This document shows, piece by piece, positions 43,027-55,567 of a stretch of 64,000 bases of DNA. Source of the DNA: Adiantum capillus-veneris (lineage: Eukaryota; Streptophyta; Polypodiopsida; Polypodiales; Pteridaceae); NCBI GenBank assembly GCA_014529385.2, contig CM043944.1, positions 180,786,240-180,850,239 of the forward strand, given 5' to 3'. Positions within the stretch are counted from its first letter, which is position 1, and each line of letters starts with the position of its first letter. The notes under the pieces are model-generated. The model searched no databases and had not been told where the DNA came from. It saw only the letters and a list, made by a program, of their open reading frames with translations. Both the position numbers and the translations under genes were made by a program.

Positions 43027-43920
43027 CTATGTTTGCTTACCATAAACACAATGCTCACAAAACTCGAAATCTTGAAATGAAAAGCCAGGCAAATAACCAT
43101 AATGAGAAAGTATTTCCATTCCTCTTTTTGACATATGTCCCAGCCTACGATGCCACAGTGACACACTTGGCTGCTCAATCACATTGATTACATGGTTTTT
43201 AACCTCTGAAACATGTAAAGTGTATAGAGTTCCTGACTTGCTGCCATGTGCTACAGTCATCGAACCTTTGGAGATCTTCCAAGTGTTGTTCCCAAAAACT
43301 ATCACATAACCCGCATCATCCAACTTCCCTGTACTGATCAAGCTCTTTCGGATTGCTGGAACATGTCTGACATTCTTGAGCCATAAAGAAGAGCCATTCT
43401 GAAACTTCAATTACATATCTCCCACTCCAAGTATGTCACAAACCTGCTCATTGCCAAGTCTGACATAATCTTTAGTAGCTACATATGATGTAAACCACTC
43501 TTTGTGCGGAGAAACATGTAAAGATGCCCCTGAGTTGATAATCCAATCACTCATAGCATGTCCATCCTCTGCAGTCAAGAAAACAGAATCAAGATTGCTT
43601 GTGAGGAAGATGTCACCAGATGATATACCAGAATCACTATCTGAACCAGATCCTGTGACATTCACCTCTTCAATCTTCACTGAACTCTTGTTTTCATCTT
43701 GCTTAGAACTCTTCGTTTTGCCTTTTTCTTGTTTCCACTTCGTACGGTCTCTCTTCATGTGACCCTTCTTGCCACAATGGTAGCATTCTATGTCATCCTT
43801 TGACTTCGAGTCACGAGACTTACTTCGGTTTTTTGCCTTCTTACCCTTCTTCTCTTTAGATTGTTCTCCCTCAAACGACCAAAGCACTATTGCCTTTGCC
43901 TTTGTCAATGTTCTTCCCAT
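43027..43920 (-). pseudogene. Copia gag C-terminus, protease and pre-integrase region
   Basis: The gag knuckle reads CYHCGKKGHMKRDR: the fourth ligand Cys is Arg. The protease reads DWIINSGASLHVSPHKEWF: the catalytic DSGA has become NSGA. The next frame (43410-43027) contains WLKNVRHVPAIRKSLISTGK and SLWHRRLGHMSKRGMEILSH with CEHCVYGK, the GAG-pre-integrase zinc region (H...C..C). A TAA at 43411 separates the two. Confidence 0.9.
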
Positions 43921-43985
43921 TCACTTCCTCTGTGAGCAAGATTCCTTCTACATTGGCACTTGTAAGACCTTCTGGCGCGACAGAA

Positions 43986-44486
43986 TTACTTAACGTTGTA
44001 CGAAAAGTATCCCAACTGTTTGGAAGTGATTAAGAGAAACATAGCCTTCACTGAATCTGGAAAGACTATCTCCTGTGCTGTTAACTGGATGAAAATTGTG
44101 TGAAATTCATTGAGATGATTTGACATAGCTGTCCCTTCCTTCATCTTCAAATCCACCAATTTCTTGAGCCAGTAAATCTGAGAAGCAGCACTTTGTTTCT
44201 CGTACATACCACATAGCTTTTGCCATACGCCATACGCTGTAGTCTCTTCTGCTACGTTGAAGTAAACATTTTGTGCCAGTGTCAGCATGATTGTGGAACA
44301 AGCTAACTCGTCAAGCTCTTCCCACTCATCTTCAACCATACCTTCTGGTCTCTCCCCTTTGAGCTTCAGTGGCTTCACTTGTTTTTTCTGCACCAAAACC
44401 TACCAAATCTACTTCTTCCAGAATGGAAAGTTTGTGCCATCCAGCTTCTTTATGTTGTAAAGAGTCTCACTTTGAGAAGATGCCAT
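43986..44486 (-). pseudogene. Copia gag N-terminal part
   Basis: The start at 44486 gives MASSQSETLYNIKKLDGTNF followed by PFWKK, then a TAG and a second TAG at about 44400. The frame continues with DEWEELDELACSTIMLTLAQ, AYGVWQKLCGMYEKQSAAS and EGTAMSNHLNEFHTIFIQL, typical of the copia UBN2 gag domain. It stops at 43986; a frame change leads to the knuckle region. Confidence 0.88.
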
Positions 44487-45548
44487 ATCTGCCAAACTGT
44501 TTACTTCTGGGAAAATCCGGTAGAGTTTCCCCTGTAAACTGGCCTCTGTACACATTAAACAAGCTGTAAACAACAAGCTAAACACCTATCCTCAGGAACT
44601 GTCAGTATTTTGGAAAATTTTGACAGAGTCTCCCCTGTAAACTGAGCTATGGAAACCAAAAGATAGCTCAAAAACAACCATAAATAGCTGACCAGTGACA
44701 AATCTGAAAATCTCTGTAATATGCTATCATGTAAGCATACACTGTCTCCTGTCTGGGCGATGACAGAACCTGTATCTGTCTCAAGACTGAACCCTGAACA
44801 ATGCCTCAACGGCCTGACGCATAAGATGCAATCTAGTGTCTACACAAAGTCATACATCCTATGGGGTAAAAGTCATCGAAGAGGATGCGTGTAGAGGGGA
44901 ACTCCAACAACCTAATCCACCTCACACTGGGTAACCCAGCCCCCAGTGCTTGGCTTCAAAAAACCTCACACACGACCCTCACAGATGGCTCAGCAAACTG
45001 TCCAGAACTAGCATACATCCTACGATAGACCAATCACTGTCCTATGACCGCTGCGGCGGTCTGTCTGCTTGCGTGACTCACAACTAGCAGACCCACAATC
45101 ACAGTACAACAATCTGCAATACATGCCATTGGTGTCAAGCCGTCGTATGGCCACACCTCCCCTGGAACCTGGCAAGTACAAGAACTAGCAATGCAGACTG
45201 CAATATATATATCTGATGATATATATGTGTACCTAGTCTATAGATGATGCTTTGAAGATGAATGAGTGATGTATGTCGATGTCGATATCGATGTCGACCA
45301 CCTCCTGCTTGCCAATCTACACAAAACGGATTTCTTTGTGGCTGAAATCTATCTTCTACTGTAGTGCTCAGAATGACATTCTGAGGGCATAAACGGCTTC
45401 GAAAGGGGGGTAAAACCCCAAGTCACCTGATGGAAACGCTCCCGGAACGCCGAGTGTGAATTTTCAAACTCCGGATTCAGAATCTGTCTGAAAAGTGCGC
45501 GCACGTGCGATTACGCAAATACGCACTGAACCAAGCTCTGATACCAAT
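44487..45548 (-). other. Copia 5' leader
   Basis: No ORF seen between gag and the 5' LTR. Repeated GACAGAGTYTCCCCTGTAAAC-like words appear near 44525 and 44620, and GATATCGATGTCGA near 45285. The initiator-Met primer site lies at about 45530-45548. Confidence 0.75.
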
Positions 45549-45768
45549 TGAAGTCGCGGAGCGGAGAGTGGGTCGACTCTCTCACACACACACACAGAGA
45601 TACACAGAGATATACAGTACGCAGAGATTCCTGTTTGAAGGGTTATCTCCCAAAACCTTATTATCCACACAAGGATAAGTGAGTATATACAAAGAGTTAG
45701 TGATAAGTGAGTTAGGCGGGCGGGCGGTCATATCCGTATAAGAGGCCACTTGGGCTTTAATCCCAACA
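45549..45768 (-). repeat. 5' LTR of the nested copia element
   Basis: This is the partner of 40240-40459. Differences include AGAGTGGG versus AGCATGGG, GGATAAG versus GTATAAG and GCGGGCGGGC versus GCAAGCGGGC. It is followed by the target duplication CCATG. Confidence 0.97.
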
Positions 45769-46440
45769 CCATGTGCAACCAAGTAAGCATGAATATTTTC
45801 ATACCAAGCATGTAATGCTCTCTCCAAACCATACAAGGCTGATTTACCTTGTTTTCCTACCCTTTAGTAAAACCATGAGGTTGCAATGCATGCACTTCTT
45901 AGTGCATATGACCATTCAAAAACATAGTCTTTCTGTCCAGTTGATGTAGGTTGCTTCTGTCTTAACTAAGATATTCATGAGCTACTAAATATGAAACAAA
46001 AGCCACTAGTGGAAACTTGTGTGTCATAGAAACCAGCCAAATTCAAATCTAAAAAGGGATGTGAATCTAGCAACAATAATCCCCCTTGGGATAAAACAAC
46101 CCAATATGTATAGTGACACACAAGTAGCAAAATATTAATTTAACTATCTTCCAATGCAAAACTTGAGCTATGCATAAATTTTCTTACCAGTGGTTTGAAC
46201 ATTGAAAATTAGGCTTTGTAATGCATACATAAATCAAGAAATCAACATTGTGCTGGTAGAGAGTGAAATCATAGTAGTCTCTAGCATCATGAAGACTAAT
46301 CTTCAAACCCATATCCATACGACTAGCAATAGGCTTGTAGTCCTCAGGGCTAAATATATGCAACAATGTCTCAATATACTTTGTCTAGAACAAAGCAATG
46401 CTTCCATCAATTGGTGGTGTAACAAAAATTGGTCAGTGCT
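45769..46440 (-). pseudogene. Older copia fragments, scrambled, hosting the nested element
   Basis: The minus strand first gives RT thumb text (IFSPEDYKPIASRMDMG, YQHNVDFLIYVCITKPNFQ), then RNase H text (DLNLAGFYDTQVSTSGFCF, KQPTS). It then jumps back to RT N-terminal text (FLNGHMH, ALYGLERALHAWYENIHAY) that runs into the nested element. The order is not colinear with one copia element, so two fragments were joined or a duplication and deletion occurred. The sequence resembles the copia family at 48.2-57 kb. Confidence 0.7.
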
Positions 46441-46449
46441 ATGAACACT

Positions 46450-48243
<1,794 letters not shown>

Positions 48244-48488
48244 TGTTGGAAGTGTGGATGTGTGTGATCCCCCCCTTTTGGAATTAGGGTTGGAGAGAAA
48301 TGCACACAGCTTGGAGAAGATGAAGGAAGCTCAAAGCACACAATAGAGAGTGTGTTGCTTAGTGTGCAATGGAAAGATAGATAGCCCTAGAGTGATGGAC
48401 GTATATACAATGCACGGGGTGAAAAACCTCCTAAAGAGGGAAAAAATTCCCTTGTGGTCCTAGTGTGTTCACACACATCACTACCACA
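48244..48488 (-). repeat. 3' LTR of the split copia element
   Basis: In element orientation it starts TGTGGTAGTGATG and ends CTTCCAACA. It matches 55002-55214 (CTTTAGGAGGTTTTT, GTGCATTGTATATA, CTCTAGGGCTATCTATCTTTC, GAGCTTCCTTCATCTTCTCC). The adjoining purine tract reads CAGGGGGGATTTG. Confidence 0.9.
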
Positions 48489-48549
48489 TGTACATGGTAA
48501 CAAATCCCCCCTGGAGTGATGTGGTGAACGAGAGTTGGCACATGAGTAA

Positions 48550-50120
48550 AGGAAGGTGCCATGCCCTGAGGACATGATCAATCCACAAAGGGGAGTAAGC
48601 CCAAAGCTTTGCAGAAAGCTTCGAGCTTCTCACAAGACAATGCATTTGTGAAAAGATCTGCAAGATTGTCCTATGTTGGCACATAAGCCACATTGATCTC
48701 TCTTGCTCTCACAAGACAATGCATTTGTGAAAAGATCTTCAAGGTTGTCCTTTGTTGGCACATAAGCCACATTGATCTACCCTACTAAGAGCCTCTCCTG
48801 ACATAGTGGTAATGCACCTCAATGTGCTTTATAAGAGCATGAAAAATTGGATTCCTTGCAACCGTCAATGCGCTCTGACAGTCAGTGTAGATAGTGTTGG
48901 CAGTGTCCTATCCAATACCAAAATCAGCCATAAGGCGTCTGAGCCATGCACACTAAAACGTAGCTGTGAAGACTACCCTGTACTCAGCCTCACAACTAGA
49001 AGTGGCCACAGTAGGTTGCTTCTTGCTCAACCATGATATACATGAACTGCCAAGCATGAAACAAAAAACACTTGTGGACACTCGGGTGTCAAAACAACCA
49101 GCCCATTTTGAGTCCAAAATAGCATGAAAGACCAGCGACAATGATCCCCCCTTGGGATAAAACAAGGCAAGATATAAAGTGCCATTAAGTTAGAAGAAAA
49201 TCCTCTTCACAGCCAACCAATGCTTAGACCCTAGGCTATGCATAAATCTGCTGACCTGTGAGCTGAATATCCGACCTCGTGTTGCATACATAAATGAGGC
49301 ATCCAACAGTAGTTTGGTAAAGAGTGACATCTGTAGGATCACCACCATCATGAAGACTCAATTTTAAACCTCTTTCCATGGGAGTGGAAATAGGTTTGCA
49401 ATCCTCAAGTCCAAACTTACATAGCAATGTCTCTATGAAACCTTTTTGATACAAGGGAATACCACCATCACACTGCTTAAATTGTATGCCCAAGTAATGA
49501 TGCAACAACCCCAAATCTTTCATCTCAAAAGTAGCATTCAAATCAGCCTTAAACTTAGCAATATGTCTCTCATTTGGTCTAGTGATCAACAAATCATCTA
49601 CATAAAGAATCACTATGAGAAGTACATCACCCTTAGGTTTACATACATTGTGCTTTCTGTTGGACTGTTACAAAAGCCCCATTTGACCAAATGAGTGTCA
49701 GCTTTCTCATACCAAGTACGAGGAGATTGCTTCAACCCATACAAAGCCTTCTTACATCTGCACACTTTTTCCTCTTATCCTTTATTGACAAAATCGCGAG
49801 GTGGCGTTACATAAACTTCCTCAAATATGTCACCATTCAAGAAAGCAATAATGTCTAATTGATGTGCATCCCAACCCAAAAGAGATGACAATGTACATAG
49901 AAAATGCACAGTAGTCATACAACAAGTGAGAGCAAAAGTCTCTTTATAATCTATGCCTTTTTGTTGTGCATAACCCTTTGCACAAGCCGAGCCTCATAGC
50001 GATGAATCTCACCATCTGGCTTGCGTTTCAACTTGTAAACCCACTTTGTACCAATGGCCTTTTTGCTAGGAGGAAAATCACATAAAGTCCATGTGTCATT
50101 TTCTATAAGTGCATCATATT
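48550..50120 (-). pseudogene. Copia reverse transcriptase and RNase H (split element)
   Basis: RT text: MILYVDDLLITRPNERHIAK (catalytic YVDD), MKDLGLLHHYLGIQFKQCDG, CKPISTPMERGLKLSLHDGG and TVGCLIYVCNTRSDIQ. RNase H text: DSKWAGCFDTRVSTSVFCFM, SSCISWLSKKQPTVATSSCE and AEYRVVF. Stops interrupt the 50.1-49.6 kb part. A short tandem duplication (CTCTCACAAGACAATGCATT twice, near 48625 and 48708) follows RNase H. Confidence 0.88.
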
Positions 50121-50124
50121 CTGA

Positions 50125-51535
50125 TTACATGGCAGCCATCCAATTTTTTGAATTCTGTGCTTCATCAAAAGACAAAGGTTCCTCAACATCATGTAAGCTA
50201 GACACATCCGAAGCATAACAATTTGATACATAAGATGCATGGCCAGAGCATGAAAGAGTACGACTAGACAAAGGTGCATCCAATTTACTGTCACGCAATG
50301 CATGCACCAGCCATTTTGGCATACCTATAGACTGCTCATTTTGCAGTCCTTTCCTCATTAAGTACATCTTGTACATCTACATCAGTAAGCTGATCTATAA
50401 CCCCCATAGGCTGTACATTTTTCTCATTGGAAGTTACATTCAAACTTCCACCACTAAAAAGAGGCAACAAAGTGTGATAAATGTCTTGTGAGCTGACATT
50501 ACTATCTCTAGTACATGACATCAAGCGATGAACAAAATCTTCCACAAACACTACATCCTGTAAAACCAAAATATGCTTCGTTTGTGAGTGATACAACCCG
50601 TAGCTTTTGCTTACAGCACTATAACCAACAAAAACACATTTGACAGCCTTATCATCCAATTTTCAGTGTTGTGTTTGTGGCACCAAAGCATATGCCAAAC
50701 AACCAAAAACACACATGTACTCAATCGAAGGCTTTCTATCATGCCATGCTTCTTATGGAGTAATAGACTACAAAGCTTTTGTAGGACACTTGTTAAGTAT
50801 ATAAGTGGCACACATGAGAGCCTCAAGAAAAAAAGAATGCGACCAAGGTTGACTTTTGACCACACATCATGCCATTTCCATAAGTGACCTCTTTTTCCTC
50901 TCAGCAACACCATTTTGCTGAGGTGTATAAGGCACTGTACATTGGTGTTTTATCCCACGACTAGCCAAAAATGTTTCATGAGACATATACTCCTCCCTCA
51001 ATCAGAACGGGGGTGCCCATAGTACACTTTCAGCCATAGTCAAAAATTGTTTGAAGCACATAAAAACTTCGGACTTCACTTAAAGCGTAGATAGCCATGC
51101 ATGCCTGGAGTAATCATCAATGAAAGTCAAAGAGTAAAGGTAATTTCCCAAGGACAGAGTTTTCATGGGCCCACAAACATCACTATCCACAAGCCGCAGC
51201 TTGCATGTGGCCCTAATTGAACCATCCTTTGAAAAATTTGAACACTACATCTTACCCAAAATACAGCCTTCACAAACATGTTTGACAAGTGCTTCAAAAG
51301 GAGGCAAAGAAGCAACCATATCAAATTTCTGCAAACGCAGCAAATTGACAAAAATCAGATGGCCAAAACGTGCATGTCACAATTTTGCATCTGAAATAGC
51401 CCTTGAATCTGCAATTGCATTTGAAAACTTTTATCCACACTTGTCATACAAAGTGAGCTTATACAGACCACAACACAAAAGGCTAGATGCAACAATTTCA
51501 CTACCAAAACTGAGATCATGACACTCGATATGAGA
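50125..51535 (-). pseudogene. Copia integrase (split element)
   Basis: The frame gives GLYKLTLYDKCG, then HARFGHL with CEGCILGKM (zinc module), DVCGPMKTLSLGNYLYSLTF and IDDYSRHAWL, VPYTPQQNGVAERKKRS, VFGCLAYALVPQTQH and KCVFVGYSAVSKSYGLYHS. Several TAG and TAA codons and indels interrupt it. The catalytic DDE residues are partly recognisable (D in IDDYS, E in VAERK). Confidence 0.85.
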
Positions 51536-54140
51536 TAATGGGCTAGGGTGGAGATGACTGTGGAGGCAAGGTATTAACACGGTGCTGCACCATGGTACAA
51601 CACCCCATGTGTGTTGATAACTTGTGTGGAAGATGACATCTACCCTACATGTTGGGTAATTCATGTAAAATTTTATTATGGTTTCACTATAGTGTTTTGT
51701 ATTAGGATGAGTTCACTGCATTTATGTCCAAAGAAAGAGGAAATCTAGATGCACTTGGACTAAATGATGTTGATAAAAATAAGAGACTGGTGGACAAGGC
51801 CACAAAGGCAGAAGAGGAACGGTTGCAATATAGGGGCTACAAGTACTTATCAATTGCCAATCTTCTTAATGGTAATGATTTCTTCAAGCTTCTTTTTAGC
51901 ATTAAATGGGATGAACTTGGTATGCTAAAGATCACTATAGATAATCTCTATTGTTTGACAAGCTCTAAAATCACTCCTTAGAGGTATTGAAGCTATTAGT
52001 TTCTCATTTTTAATTGTTTTCATTCCATTTTGTTTTTCTATATGATTAAGTGATATGTTGTTCTTATTGCTTGTAGAAAGAAGATAATTTTGCACCTCAT
52101 GAGCCTCACTAAGTCTAAGGATCCATTAGGAAGAGGATGGGGTCTAAGATGGCCTCTTTATTTGCCATGAGAATATGGAGGTGATTAACAGTTTGACGTA
52201 TAGATGTATGCCATGTGTACAAGAATGGTGGGTGTGTAAGAGAGGTGTAAGGATGGTCAAAGGGGGTGGACAACTTTATGATTTTTGGCCTTCCATAACT
52301 CCCACATATGATCTCCGACTTGAGCGGACTGGAATCTACATGCCGAGCTCTTTCCATAGGTATGCTACATGATATACTTTTGGCCGCTAGATTTTAAATT
52401 TCATTTTGGGGGAGAATTTTGAATTCAAATAAACTAGCCGTTTTGCCTGTTTGAATTCAAAATCGTCCTTTACTTGCTTTCTTAGTACTAAAGGTTTGAC
52501 TCCCTTAAACTGCCAAATAAAGAGGCCCTCCTAGACTCCATTCTCTTCCAAATGCCACAATATCTTCACTTTTGTGATTACAAGCTTTTTAGAAGCTACA
52601 TGAAAAAGGAGACTTATTGGGCTCACTTGCATGGGAGGCTACACTTATGATTGAAAGGCTGAAAGAAGAAGGTCCACAACTTCCAAATTCTTTTGACCTA
52701 TTCTGCAAGATGAGCATGAAGAATCATATTTTGCACGTAGACACTTGACCACTGTTCTTAATAAAATATAGCCATCTTTTTTTTACACAAGATCAAGTTG
52801 AGTGTGTTTTTTGATTGAACTATGTATGTAGGCTTTTATTAATCTAATGGATGCGGTGAAGTCCTCCGACTCTAGTGAGAAGATTCCAGAGCTTGTGTTG
52901 TTGGCTAAGAGAGTGATTTACAGGTTTGCATCTTCCACTTGCACTCTTTGCAAAAAAAGAGCATTTCAATTTTTTGCCATGGTTTGGTGACAGTGGGTCA
53001 TTTTGAGGATAATAAAATTTCATTCTTTGTTTAAAAAAGATCCTTAAATCCATGTGGAAGCCCGATATGGGGTGGATGGTTTTTTTTTGCAATACGTGCA
53101 TGTGTAATGTCTATGTTGAAAACACTTAAATCTCTTGTGGAAGCCTGAGATAGGATTTATGGTTTATTTTGAAAAAGTGTTCTCCATACAAAGGAGACTC
53201 TGGAGTTTTTTTTGGATACATGACATTTATTATACCATTGCATTTGTGTTCTTTTCAAAGTGGATGATGCTCTAAAAATTGTGTAGATGGGTTATGCAAT
53301 GCGTTGAGGCACATGAATTGAATGAAGCCCCATTATTCACTAGAGAGTGGATTAATGTGCGTGATGAGAATACAATGTTCTCTCCCTCTTTGATTGAAAG
53401 GAGTCTAACGACTTTGATTGGAGATTTCCTATGTAGCTAGATTATGTTGACACCATTGGCTTGTGTATTGTTTTTATGAGATAACAAAATCGTTAAAGTA
53501 ATGGAAATAAGAGTTTATATAAAGGAAATCCCATGTGGGAGCCCTAGAAAGGGTGTACATGTTTTTTTATGAAGACTCTAACAAAGTTTTAAGAATCACA
53601 TTTTTTGTACAATCTCAAAATACATACAGATGGTGCTTTTTATAAAGTTTTAATTTGCATAAGCATAGACATGCTTCCATATTTCTTAAAAGTGTTTGGT
53701 AGTTGAAGGATTGTATTATGAGGTTTTGATTTTTTCCACTACACAATGATACTTAAAGACATTGATCATTAGTGTAAAATTAGGGTTCAAAATCTCAAAC
53801 AGTTCCAATTGTAAAAGCTCAAAACTAAAAGCTCACGAAAAAAAAATCCCCATCTATAGGTGGGATTTTGTGGTTGAAGGATTGGATCATCAAGCACCAA
53901 AGGGCAAGCAAGGAAACTTGGGGGGAAAAAAAGATTTTGAATATTTTTGTGGGGTTTTTTTTGGAGCTTAAGGGGCTCATTGCCTCACGACGTTCCATGT
54001 GGCCGTTGCATATCCCATATGCAAGCTGGGGAGGTAGTGGCAAAGCATATATAGCCTGGAATATGGGATTACTATAGGCATCACAATAGAGAGGGAGAGA
54101 GAGATCTCATCACTGGCTATGGCGGCCCATGGGGAGTGTT

Positions 54141-54184
54141 GTTGTCTGCATGTTGGTGGCCTGTGGCAGCAACATGCAGACAAC
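54141..54184. repeat. Perfect 15-bp hairpin
   Basis: GTTGTCTGCATGTTG at 54141-54155 and its exact complement at 54170-54184 flank a 14-base loop. It is not followed by a T-run and no ORF is nearby. Confidence 0.9.
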
Positions 54185-54321
54185 GTTATCTGGTATCCGT
54201 GAGCCTTGGAGATGGTAGTGATGACATGGCAGTGGCTAAGGGCCTTGCTCTTGCCAGCCCTAATGGGGCCCATTTAGTTTTACTGAGGGAAAGGGTCACA
54301 CATAGTTTTTTCACACCATCG

Positions 54322-54325
<4 letters not shown>

Positions 54326-54362
<37 letters not shown>
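54326..54362. repeat. Poly(C) run
   Basis: About 37 consecutive C followed by an A run. Such runs are assembly-prone, so the length is uncertain. Confidence 0.95.
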
Positions 54363-54364
<2 letters not shown>

Positions 54365-54666
54365 AAAAAAAGATGTAGCTCACATATGCCTTGGGCTCCA
54401 AGGCGTCCGAGAAAAGTGATGGCTCACGTGCAATTGACACACGAATACCACACTTTATATTTACCACCCATCACCAATGGAAGAGTATGCAGATTGCTAT
54501 ACTCATTCAACAAACGTAATAGTCATAGCATATACAACTTGAAATCCATCATTGACTTGTCTGGATTCTCCTTGCCTGTGAAAGCTGGTCCATAACTGTG
54601 TGTTGACATGATTTCAAATGCAAAAAAATTGTACCTTCTTGTCAAGCTAGGGGCAACCAGTGTGCT

Positions 54667-54953
54667 CCTCCATGGGGGCACCAAAAGATGGAGAGGGAGA
54701 CTGGGAGAACAGACCCGATATACAACACAAGGTTTCTCTATAGCTTAGGGCATTCACAACACCCCTATCCTCTCAAAAACACCTTCATAAAGATACAAAA
54801 CACACGAGAAGATCACCATATACACACTTTCAAATGATCACTCACCCAAAAAGACCACTTCATAGTACACAACCACCACCATAGCTTGTCTCAACCCTTA
54901 GAACACACACACTGCTCAATCTCACTCTCTTTGCAAAGAACACTGTCGATTTG
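54667..54953 (-). repeat. Gypsy-like primer site and LTR edge
   Basis: The minus strand at 54688-54667 reads TTTGGTGCCCCCATGGAGG, close to the primer site of the gypsy element at 22925. It abuts TGGAGAGGGAGACTGGGAG at 54689, which together with CAGACCCGATATACA resembles the start of that element's LTR (TGTGAGCGGGATG...GACCCGACACACA). It is probably a diverged LTR of a related family. Confidence 0.5.
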
Positions 54954-54987
54954 CGGGGTGGGGGGAGGGGGGGGGGGGGGGGGGGGG
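54954..54987. repeat. G-run
   Basis: A G-rich run with one A and one T lies upstream of TGTTACCATATACG and the LTR at 55002. Confidence 0.95.
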
Positions 54988-55001
54988 TGTTACCATATAC
55001 G

Positions 55002-55214
55002 TGTGGTAGTGATGTTTGTGAACACACTAGGACCGTCGAGGCACTTTTTCCCTCTTTAGGAGGTTTTTTGCCCCGTGCATTGTATATATGCATATCACTC
55101 TAGGGCTATCTATCTTTCCGTTTCACACTAAGAAACACACTCTCTATGGTGTGCTTTGAGCTTCCTTCATCTTCTCCAAGATGTGTGCATTTCTTTGCAA
55201 CCCTAATTTCAACA
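55002..55214 (+). repeat. 5' LTR of the split copia element
   Basis: It starts TGTGGTAGTGATG and ends CTAATTTCAACA. It is followed directly by TTGGTATCAAAGCAGG, an initiator-Met-type primer site. It is shorter than the partner at 48244-48488 through small deletions. The five preceding bases are ATACG. Confidence 0.9.
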
Positions 55215-55567
55215 ATTGGTATCAAAGCAGGTTGCATCCTTCCAAGCTTAGTCGCCAGCTGCTCCAGCACATGCATGCTCACGTTCTCTAATTTTTTTTA
55301 AGCTTTGGAAAGCATTTGCAAGTCAATTTTTTTTTTGGGAAAGCTCACTGAGCTCAGTCTACTCAAATTTTTGATTCGGGCTCATTTCAGCCTCCATTTC
55401 TACTACAAAGAGGTCTATGCAGGTAGTTTTTTCATTTTGTGCAAAATTTTTATCAGTGCCAAATAGTGCATAATAGGTCCCATACAATCGATTGAGTATT
55501 GTGTTATATAGCTCGTTCTGATCTCACTCAGCTTCTCCTCATTTTGAGTAATCAAGATGTGATCAAG

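Larger units (their letters stand above)
40240..45768 (-). mobile_element. Full-length Ty1/copia retrotransposon, nested
   Basis: The 220-bp LTRs (40240-40459 and 45549-45768) have TG...CA ends on the plus strand, and the 5-bp target duplication CCATG lies at 40235-40239 and 45769-45773. The minus strand next to the 5' LTR reads TTGGTATCAGAGCTTGG (initiator-Met primer site). A purine tract (AAGTGGGAGGT) abuts the 3' LTR at 40460. Internal order on the minus strand is gag, protease, integrase, RT, RNase H, as in copia. The LTRs differ at about ten positions, so it is older than the gypsy element at 15359. Frameshifts and catalytic losses make it defective. Confidence 0.97.
48244..51535 (-). 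mobile_element. Copia element, 3' half (integrase to 3' LTR)
   Basis: It runs leftwards from the pre-integrase region (CHDLSFGSEIVASS near 51535) to an LTR at 48488-48244. The 5' half is missing here, but a matching LTR-gag-protease half lies at 55002-56905 in the opposite orientation. It ends at the residue where this half begins. The base flank at 48239-48243 reads ATACG in element orientation, the same five bases that precede the LTR at 55002. Confidence 0.85.
51536..55001. other. Segment between the two copia halves
   Basis: No confirmed gene. Weak exon-like pieces on the plus strand are 51724-51981 (DALGLNDVDKNKRLVDKATK, preceded by no clear acceptor), about 52140-52370 (CMPCVQEWWVCKRGV, ending at a possible donor ATAG/GTATGC) and about 53287-53440 (QCVEAHELNEAPLFTREW). 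They may come from an unrecognised transposon gene. A perfect 15-bp hairpin, a 37-bp poly(C) run, a G run and a gypsy-like LTR edge are listed separately. Confidence 0.45.
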
